Assembly (NCBI GenBank): GCA_014904845.1
Contig: MU119222.1
Span: 62,001 to 126,000, forward strand
DNA: 64,000 bases
Direction of reading: 5' to 3'
From: Acephala macrosclerotiorum
Lineage: Eukaryota > Ascomycota > Leotiomycetes > Helotiales > Mollisiaceae
The position numbers were made by a program, and so were the translations under genes. The notes under the pieces were generated by a model. The model worked only from the letters and a program-made list of their open reading frames with translations, ran no database searches and had not been told where the DNA came from. Position 1 is the first letter of the stretch, and each line of letters begins with the position of its first letter. Of this stretch, positions 55,831 to 64,000 are shown piece by piece.

Positions 55831-56990
55831 CCCCTTTGCTTGATGCATGCTCCTTCGGGTATTAATTGGAAAATGTGACTGAGCAGTTTCTGTCTTGCAG
55901 GGTGTGTCAACGGAGGTATCAGCGCCCCAATGGGTACGATATCAATGGCAATTTTAACTTTGATCGTAAAGTGCCTAGGTCCCCGGCTGTCGTTGCAAGC
56001 AGATTGGGTAGCCTTGAATAAGGTTTTATCTTGTCAAGCTAGTCTGGCATGACGGGAATATCCTTCTTTGCTCTTGTGTTGAATATATGATTTCTTAATG
56101 CAACAATTGCTCCTGTTCTTTTCGGCTTGAACCTTTTAGGTCTCTTTCATCGGACCGAAACAGAAAGTATCTTTGCCACTTGATACGGAAACGTTCTCCT
56201 GGTCGAGGGAATTTCCCGCCGTTAAGATCAGCACCTGTGTCAGAGCACAAGTGCCGTCAGATCTCATCGCTCCTGCAGATCTGATACTTTAAATGTCTGA
56301 GTGAGCACGCGAAAGGTTCCTGCCTAGGCTCATTAGGGGCCAATCTTTTGGCTTTCTCTGTGATAGTGTCATATTCAGCGTCGGATCTTTACGAACATGC
56401 GAGTCAGGCGTTAGATGCATCTTCCGGGAGAGATCCGTCATCGACTGGATACAGCACTCGGCCGTATCAAGCTCACATGAGGCTCCCTCGCTCCCTCGCT
56501 CCCTGTGCCGTGGCAGGGAGGTGCACAACGGACAAAACTCGCACGATGCTCGGCCACGATGTGCCACGATACGGAAGCTTTGCCCAATCTTGACCGCTTC
56601 ATCTCTCTGAAACACATCTGCCGAATGTCCACTGCACGTGAACGGCATCAAGTCCGGCCGCTGTCGTCTCTGCCACTGAAGCCCCCAGCGTTTGGGACCC
56701 ACCACAACGCGGTTGGGTTGCCGGGCGCTGCTGTTGTGGTGGCAGGTTTGGCGCTGTTGGTGATGTGTCAGCAGCACCACCGGAGCCTGCACCCCAAAAT
56801 CCACTAGCGAAATAGCGGAGAGGCGAGATCAGCGGGGAAGCTGAACACTCTGCACCCATCCTGGACTGGAACTGTCTGTTTCTCCGACGTCAACGGCCAG
56901 GAACCTCGATTCTTCTTCAATTCTTCTGCTGCTGTCGACAGGGACGAGCACATACAGTTGCATATAGACACCAGCACGTTATTTTTGCCC
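55831..56990. other. Intergenic, promoter of the zinc-finger regulator
   Basis: About 1.1 kb with no supported gene. A short tandem repeat (CTCCCTCG, about three copies) lies near 56481-56505. Minus-strand frames at 56289-56859 have no motif. Confidence 0.5.
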
Positions 56991-59451
56991 ATGAAGGATC
57001 GTCTGACGTCAGAGATGCTGAAGTTTGAGGCGGGCCCCACCAAGGCCGTACAATGTTCGGTCTGCAACAAGAAGTTCTCGAGAACGGATCATCTAAAGCG
57101 GCATCAATTGCGACGTGAGGACTCGAATTCTTATTCTTGATTCAATTCTATCTGCGAGCATATGTTGTTCATCGGTCACGAGTTGAACTTGCCACTGACT
57201 TCACGCATAGATTCGGGAGTAAAGCCGTACGCATGCGTATTCTGCAAAGATGCCTTCACACGGAGGTAGAGAACCCAAAATTACCTTGGAATATGAACGT
57301 ACTGACCGGAAACGAGCGATAACCTGAGGGATCACTATCCGAGTTGTTCACAGCGAAAAAATCGACAGATCCCCGAAGCAGCACGAGGTGGTAGACGTTC
57401 TCATGCCTGCGATTCAGTGAGTATTTGTAGACAATCACTTGAAGAGAGCATTCTAAAACTTACACTTACAGTGTACGGCGATGAAACTTGGGTGTGACGG
57501 AAACAACCCATGCAAGACGTGTCGGCACAAGAAAATCGAGTGCAAGTTCTCTCGGCTCCAGTCAAAAGGCCTTGCAATAAGGCAAGGCAGTATGTTACAA
57601 TGCGCCTCACATCTCGCACTCGCTGACCGAAAGCAGCACCCAACAAGTTCGACTCGGATAGTACTCCCACTTCAGATAGAGGATCCATCAACTTCCTGCT
57701 GAATTCCGGAACAGCATCATTTATAGACTGCTTCCGGTTTCCGTCTTCACACGAGAGAAAGAATCTTTTCAACTTCCGCAACAACCAGAAATCACCTGAA
57801 TGCACGGAAGTTGTCGATATGTTCGCCAACAACAGCGACAACGGCAGCGCCTTCTCCGACTTCTTCGAGGACGAGTCCATTGACTGGTCCCTATTCGAAG
57901 AAGAGAATCTCCTCAAATTCCTCAGCAGCCCCATGACCGACATCCAAGTGCTCGGACAAGCACCAGTCATGACAAATGTCCCGCCTGTCGAATGGGAGCC
58001 CGCTAGCGTGCAATCTGCTGCGATCATCCAAGGCGTCATGGAGAGTTGCTCAACTCTACACTTCAATATTCAGGAACAAACACAGATCTCGCAAAATCTC
58101 AACTTCTTCTTCACTCCCTCGAAGATCGATAAATTCATCGCACATTACTTCGATTATTGGCACCCTCATTGTCCGATCCTGCATCAGCCATCGATCAACA
58201 TCCACACCACCCCAACACCTCTACTCGCCGCGATGATCATCATGGGCTCGATGTTCTCATCCGACGACAGAGAAATCAATTTAGGCAAAGCATTGTTAGA
58301 TTTAGTAGAGCACTATGTCTACTCTCTCGACGACTTGACGGAGGCATCCGAAGTGCGTCAGATGTTTCGGGCCCCACCAAACTCGACGCCGGAAAATTTG
58401 CCGGTGAGCATGTTGGCTTTCCAACATCTACAAGCAGCGTATTTGATGGTTTGTGTGCAATTTTGGGCTGGAAGTTTAGTTGCTAGGAAACGGGCGGCTG
58501 ATGCGAGGTTTGCTGTTGTTGTGAAGGTTAGTTTTCCTCATTAAGGTTGTGTGCATCCCTGACACGTATCAGATGGCGCGAAGGTTTGGCCTTGCCAGGG
58601 TTCGGCACGAGCTGGATGATAGTCTCGATGAGCATTCGTGGATTCTAAAAGAAGGACGGATAAGGTAAGAACGTTCCTTCTGTCGGACGAATATATGCTG
58701 ATTTGTCAGATTCATAAACACGATCACCCTCCTCGACTGCGCCTTCCTCTTCTTCGCAAACTTCCCAATGCGAATCTCCTTCTCAGAAATGAAGTTCGAA
58801 CTCCCATGTGAAGAGCACCTTTGGTCATCAAGTCACCCTTTCGCAGAAAAGAACTTCACTCCAAACCGGAATGTCACGCTCTTTGAAGCTTTCCAAAGTC
58901 TGTTTGGACAGTTGAAAGGCGCGCCAGTTCCTGTTCAGGCGATGAAGGGGAATCCGTTTGGGCTGAATCCTATAGATATGTTTACTCTGATCCATCGTAA
59001 GTCAGGATTTCGATAGAGCTAGGATGTGAAGGCTGACATTCTCACAGTAATATATGTATACACCCACACCCAAATAACCCAATACCCACCCAGCTTCCCC
59101 CGCTCCCCCTCCCAATCAGGGACTTCCACTCCCTCTCCCACCAACACCAATCCCAATTCCACCTCTGCCAGCGATCAACCACCAGACCCCAACATTACCA
59201 TGATCCGCGGCGCCCTCTCCCGCTGGCGTTCCCTCTGGATCAACATCCGCTCCTCAATCTCCTCTACCTCCTGGGATAAAATCGGCTTCTTCAGAAATGG
59301 GTTCAATTATTGGCTCGTGATTCATTTGTTAATAAGCAACAAGGGATCCGGGGATATTTTACTGGGGATGGAGGTTGGATGTGAGGATGCATTGAAGCAG
59401 TTGAGGGGATTATTACGAGAAGGAGGTGGCGCGGGTATGGAAGGAAGCTAG
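56991..59451 (+). CDS. Transcription factor with C2H2 fingers and a Zn2Cys6 cluster
   Basis: Eight exons: 56991-57114, 57211-57265, 57317-57416, 57472-57589, 57637-58526, 58573-58664, 58710-58996 and 59048-59451, giving 689 residues in phase. Two C2H2-type fingers come first (CSVCNKKFSRTDHLKRH; then CVFCKDAFTRSDNLRDH). A fungal binuclear cluster follows directly: CDSC, six residues, C, then NPCKTCRHKKIEC. The middle homology region starts with HYFDYWHPHCPILHQPSINI, typical of fungal-specific regulators of the C6 type. Such proteins bind DNA in the nucleus and usually control nearby metabolic genes. It sits upstream of two SDR genes and an MFS gene, so it may regulate them. Confidence 0.88.
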
Positions 59452-59515
59452 CACATGCTACAAAGCAACAAAATTCCAATTATGGATATTTATGTGAGTT
59501 TGATTCAACCCATAT

Positions 59516-60641
59516 TCATGATTTCGCTTTCGCAGCACCATCATCCTGAACCCAATCCGTCCCATCTCCCAACACCTCCTGTCCTTTCGCCAACACTCTA
59601 CTCACCTCCCTCCCCAACCACACTTCCTCCGTCCCATTAATCCCCTGCTCAATATCCCACCCCCTTCCACCTTCAACAAATACAGCTCGTCCGTTATACT
59701 TCTCTCCCTCACCCCCCATCTTCTTCCCATCAACTTTCCCAAGGGCAACTTCTAACATAACCCTAGCTACTCCCTCTGGCTGGTTCACTGGTAATTTTTC
59801 TGCGATCCAAGCATCGCGGATCCCGAGAACCATGCCGGTGTCTGTCATCCAGGGACAGATGGCGTTTACGCGGATATTGTGCGTTTTGGGCAGACTGTTA
59901 TGATTAGCTTTGGGAGGTTTCGCATGGTAGATGAAAGATTAGAATGAGAGGGAAAAGGGCTTACTGGGGCCGAAGAGAGCGCATGAGACCTAGGACGCCG
60001 TGTTTGGTGGCGGTATAGATGGGTATTCCGGGGGATTCTTTGAAGCCTGCTGCTGAGGAGACCAAGATCAAAGACTTGTCGTCTTCTGGTTTAGCATTCT
60101 GCTTGAGGAAGACGGAGGCGATGCGGGCAAAGTAGAGGGTGCCGAGGAGGTTTACTTCGATGACTTTGGTGTTGGGTTTCTGGGGACCATCAGCAATCTG
60201 ATTATTGCGAGAAGAGGGTGGGGATTTGGACGAACCTGGGAGACGTCAGAGATGGTGGTCGAGGGATTGAACCAATTGTCCAACTCCGGAACCCCAGCAT
60301 TAGAGATAGCTATGTCGACTCTTCCATACTTCTTCCATGCAACTTCAAACAGATTCAAAACAGATTCATAACTCGTTACATCGGATTGGACGAATGTCAC
60401 ATTAGGAGAGGAAAGCGAGGTGTCGAGCGCCTTTCCCCCATCGCCATCCCAGTCTCCATGGATTACGAGAGCACCATGGGCGCGGAGGAGGTTAACTGTT
60501 GCGGCGCCGATGCCTTTTGCGCTCCCTGGGGATTATTAGCGAGGTCTTGGGAAAACGGAGGTGGGAGGGAAGACCTGTTATCACGACCACTTTTCCCCCG
60601 AGATCTTTCAATGTTTCTGGACGGAGGGGTATGGCTGTCAT
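59516..60641 (-). CDS. Short-chain dehydrogenase (15-hydroxyprostaglandin-dehydrogenase-like)
   Basis: Four exons: 60575-60641, 60236-60525, 59965-60179 and 59516-59894, giving 316 residues in phase. The nucleotide-binding motif TGGSAKGIGAATVNLL spans the first intron. The adenine-side block is VDIAISNAGVPE. The catalytic set is SSAAGF and YTATKHG (YxxxK intact), with PW after the NAIC motif. The C-terminal third is longer than usual and polar. The substrate is unknown. The gene is head-to-head with the next SDR gene across about 625 bp, which suggests shared regulation, and tail-to-tail with the zinc-finger regulator. Confidence 0.87.
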
Positions 60642-61266
60642 TTTGCAGACGACACAATTTTGATACGGCCACTTCTTATTATGCTCTATCTAAGGTTACC
60701 TAGATCTACACGGAACCCTCAAAAATCCCGACTTCTGAGGTCCCCGAGCTAGCTCAAGCACCAAGACACTTTGCAGCCTTCCTTATCTTGGCACGCCATC
60801 TGAAGCTGACACAATACCACGTCACCACGTCACAGCGGTGCAATATCCTCCGTTTGGTCAATCGGTCACCGATCCCCCATTCTTGGCTTCCCGTCCTAAT
60901 GTGGGGCGTTCTCCGACCCCACCCCTTCCCCTCCTCCTCAGAACGCCAATGCGGGGTAAGGAGGATTACCGAGACCATTTTTACCAGACACTCCGAAGCC
61001 AAATCAGGAAAAGCGGAGACTAGGAAAGACTCGACGATTCAGAGATCCAACTCACTACAAAGACGGAACCAGCAGCGCAGTGTAGGCCCAGCCTCGGTGG
61101 GGCTTGAGATCAGTTTGACAATACAGCCTCGTTGTAATGCAGTGCTTCTCATATTGTATTACATTGATTGTTCATTCAGCCTCTTCTGGGTTTATTGTAG
61201 CAAGGGGCCTGTTCTATTTCATCTTTATATCTGCGAAACCTGAGGAACACTTTGACGCCATCCAAC
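60642..61266. promoter_or_regulatory. Bidirectional promoter region between two SDR genes
   Basis: A 625-bp divergent spacer between two SDR starts. Short frames are unsupported. CGG-type half-sites that Zn2Cys6 proteins favour could be sought here, but I do not claim a specific site. Confidence 0.5.
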
Positions 61267-62387
61267 ATGGCGAACTCGACACTCGCGAACAAAACCGTTA
61301 TCGTAACAGGTACGGACTTCCCCACCCACTCCTCCCCTCTCTTCCTTTTCCGTTCAAAAAAATTCTGACCATTGTGTTTTGTAGGCGGCGCATCAGGAAT
61401 AGGGCTCGCAATCGTAAAGTTCTTCGCCCAATTCTCCACCCAAATCGCAATTCTCGACATCTCACTCTCCGCATCGTCCACTGTACTTCCCTCCCTACAA
61501 TCTCAATTCCCTCAATCAAAGTTCAGCTTCAAGAAATGCGACATATCAAATTGGGAAGAGCAGGGTCAAGTGTTTGAGGAAGTATACAAAGAGTTTGGGA
61601 GTGTGGATTATGTTTGTGCCAATGCGGGAGTTACGGAGGCGGGGAAATTGCTTGAGGATGTGGTTGATGAGAGGGCTGGGTTGAAGAAGCCAAATTTAAA
61701 GACTTTGGATGTTAATCTTGTTGGGAATATATACAGTGTGTCTCTTCTCTTACAGTCTCTTCTCTCACAGTCTCTTCTCTCACAGTCTCTCCTCTTTCCC
61801 TCTCTTCACCCAGAATTAAAAAGAGAAATAGCCTGAGGTGAAGAAGGTTGTTGACTTGAAAGCAGCAATCAAACTCGCAACCCACTACATGCGAAAAAAC
61901 ACCACCACACAAAAAGGATCAATAATATGCACAGCTTCAAATGCAGGCTTATATCCGTTCCCTATCGCGCCGATATATGCGATTTCGAAACATGCGATTG
62001 TGGGCGCGGTGAGATCGTTGGCGAAACCGTTAGAGGCGGACGGGATTAGGATTAATGGGATTTGTCCAAATTGTATTGGTACTGCTTCCCTCTCCTCTCC
62101 TCTCCTTTCTTCTCCCTTTCTACCCATCTCGCCGCGGGCGTTTGGGGCAAAGTGCTGATAATTTGGCAGAGACCGGACTAGCAGACGACAACCTCTTCGC
62201 ACATATGACGATAACACCAATGTCCACGCTTATCAGCGCAATACAAGAATTCGCCACGAATGAGAGTCTAAGTGGAATTATTGCAGAGGTCAGTGGGGAG
62301 AAGTTTACGATTAGGAGTCCGCCGGAATTTGTGGATGAGATTTCGAAGAAGAATTTGGATGCGTTTTGGGCGTTGGGGTACGCTTGA
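61267..62387 (+). CDS. Short-chain dehydrogenase, second of a divergent pair
   Basis: Four exons: 61267-61309, 61385-61735, 61863-62078 and 62170-62387, giving 275 residues in phase. The motif TGGASGIGLAIVKFF spans intron 1. VDYVCANAGVTEAG is the adenine-side block, and the catalytic set is ASNAGLYP and YAISKHA (YxxxK intact). The family is similar to the neighbouring minus-strand SDR but the two are not close copies. Intron 2 (127 bp) contains 15-nt tandem units that each end in an acceptor-like CAG. The acceptor used in my model is CTTGAAAG at 61862, because it alone keeps the frame (NIYTAIKLATHY). Confidence 0.85.
61741..61785 (+). repeat. Three 15-nt tandem units inside SDR intron 2
   Basis: Units TCTCTTCTCTTACAG, TCTCTTCTCTCACAG and TCTCTTCTCTCACAG lie head to tail, followed by a partial fourth unit. 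Each is a pyrimidine tract ending in CAG. Confidence 0.9.
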
Positions 62388-63470
62388 TAGGAAGGAAGTT
62401 TTAGAGCTGAAGCATTTTAGGCTGGAGCCTTCCACTTCAAGTTGTTCCATAAAGCGCAGGATGAGATGGCACTCTTCAAACTGGGTTGAGCCAATTTGAG
62501 GTTGCTTTGGGAAGGAGCAAAGAGTCGCTACCTCTCCCGCCCAAAAGTTCCACCCAAAAAATCACTTCAACCAAATTTGCATCGCAAGCACTCTCAAGTC
62601 AGTTACAGGAACGATCTCAACCCAACTCCTGCGTTGCATTCTCTCTCTCCTACGGAAATCATCCCGCGTTCCCCATTTCCTTCGAGGTCTCAAAACCAAA
62701 CCGCTGACTCCGCCAAGGACGCCTCTTCTGTTCCAACCTGATGGCGCAGCTTTCCGTATCTCATCACTCGGCAATCAACAGCTTTGCGAAAGCACCGGCT
62801 TCATCAAGGTCTCCTCCCCGAAGGGCGTTTTCACCCCCTCGGAGAGTTCCTGACTCGCGGGCTCCCCAACATGCGGCCTCTAAGTGGTCCAACCCCCGCA
62901 TAATCCCCCGCACCCCGCAGACCCCAATGCTACCAAGCGATGCCACCTGTCTCGGCTCACCTCCCCTTTCCAAAACCTCCCGGGCAATCCCAGCATTCTT
63001 GTCCTCCCCGAACCTTATTAGCGCAAATCATTACCAAGAGGGGAAGCTAGTTGCTATGTCAAGTATTATTCAGGGACCTTGGCTTCGGATAGTGGAGGAC
63101 GTCTGCAACGTGGAGGCATGGGGCATAACTGGGGCTGTATCTGGGGGAGTGTGATACCGAATAGAAGGGGGTTGCCTTACGGCGTTTGTTTGGATCTCTA
63201 TTTTCTTCTTGCCGTTTTGTGCCTCGTGGAAAGTCTGTCTCAGCCATCAGCGACTAGATTGTGTTAGCATTGAGGGGCCTTTTATTGGGATTTGATGTAT
63301 CTTGATTGTCGTCGAAGTTGAATCCACTGTGGAAAGAGTCCTCGATTTCTCGACTGTTCCTACACGAAATTGGTACTGGCATACCTTTCATTCTCGGAGA
63401 GCTTCTTATCTCCCAAGAACTCATTTACCTTAAACCTTTTGACTTCTGGATCATCTCAACGACCGTCAAT
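62388..63470. other. Intergenic, promoter of the MFS transporter
   Basis: About 1.1 kb. A frame from ATG 62741 (137 residues, Ser/Pro/Arg-rich) overlaps minus-strand frames and has no motif. I do not call it. Confidence 0.45.
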
Positions 63471-64000
63471 ATGGGACTCGGCGTTCTCGAAGATCACCAG
63501 CTCGAGCATGTGCCTGGCACAGCGCCTCTCAACGAGCTTGGAACAGAAATCTACAACACCAGCGGCGTCGACTCTAGCATTCTGAAGCACGACCCCACGG
63601 GGCAGATCGTGCTTGTCCCTCAGCCATCAGACTCACCAAATGATCCATATAACTGGCCTAGGTGGAAGAAAGAACGCTTTACTATTGCCTACGCATTTGG
63701 TTGCGGGGCTGTTGGTGGTACGTCTCTCACACCTCAATGCATAGAATTCGAGCAATAACAAATCTCACAGCCGTCGGACCTCTTCTCTCTCCCGCCTTCG
63801 TCGAGCTCTCCGCTGAATTCGGTATTCCCCTCTCCCGCTTCATCCAAGGTGTCCAAGGAGGAGTCATTGTCGCCATCGCTTTCGGGTCCCTGATCTGGAA
63901 TTCTTTGGCTGTTAAATATGGCAAAAGACCTGTCTATCTCATCACCACCCTTGGATTGATGGTCACTTGCTTTTGGGCTGCTGCTGCAAAGAGCTTTGGA
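63471..64000 (+). CDS. MFS transporter, 5' part, cut by window end
   Basis: Exon 1 is 63471-63717 and exon 2 starts at 63771 and runs off the window; about 159 residues are visible. A cytosolic tail contains the motif DPYNWPRWKKERFT, typical of fungal DHA1-type drug:proton antiporters just before helix 1. Helices follow (FTIAYAFGCGAVGGAVGPLL and GGVIVAIAFGSLIWNSLAVK). The loop KYGKRPVYLIT matches the helix 2-3 MFS signature. The cargo is unknown. Its position after two SDR genes and a C6-type regulator suggests it could serve the same small pathway. Confidence 0.82.

Noticed and set aside
62741..63154. 137-codon Ser/Pro/Arg-rich frame
   Set aside because: C-rich sequence gives long frames by chance on both strands; no motif.

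Overview
The window is nuclear DNA of a filamentous ascomycete (Pezizomycotina). Genes carry 47-130 bp GT-AG introns with CTRAC-type branch sites. The gene content is typical of that group: a HET-domain protein, a CFEM protein, an annexin with a long disordered tail, a Pth11-type rhodopsin-domain receptor, CorA-like and 2EXR proteins, and a Zn2Cys6 regulator. The impression is of a Leotiomycetes-like genome, but that is an inference from protein flavour only.

Layout. 1-7.0 kb: the tail of a probable MFS transporter, a 79-residue hypothetical gene, a decayed NMT1/THI5-like substrate-binding protein gene and an intact annexin. 7.8-17.1 kb is a conserved-looking block: a secreted glyoxal oxidase fused to four chitin-binding domains, a Yae1 homologue, a tRNA-like locus, a CFEM GPI-type protein and a C-factor-like SDR. 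17-20.7 kb has no convincing gene but holds a 60-bp-arm hairpin and a degenerate 170-bp direct repeat, followed by a HET-domain gene and an acyl-CoA dehydrogenase gene. 25-28 kb is gene-poor and holds three small inverted-repeat elements. 28.2-32.8 kb carries the rhodopsin-domain receptor and a TRI12-type MFS exporter.

33-54.6 kb is accessory in character. It holds three pseudogenes with stops or frameshifts (an F-box-like gene, a small secreted protein, a 2EXR gene). It also holds two paralogous protein kinases with identical intron positions that bracket a CorA-like membrane protein on the same strand, and a large hypothetical protein with an internal duplication. 55-64 kb holds another copy of the inverted-repeat element. 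After it comes a possible small metabolic cluster: a C2H2 plus Zn2Cys6 regulator, two divergent SDR genes and the 5' part of an MFS transporter cut by the window end.

Most multi-exon models were built by hand from splice sites and reading-frame continuity, with exon lengths checked for phase. The most promising unexplained unit is the kinase / CorA-like / kinase group (37.2-48.4 kb). Together with the nearby HET gene and pseudogenes it resembles rapidly evolving fungal recognition loci, but no function can be assigned from sequence alone.
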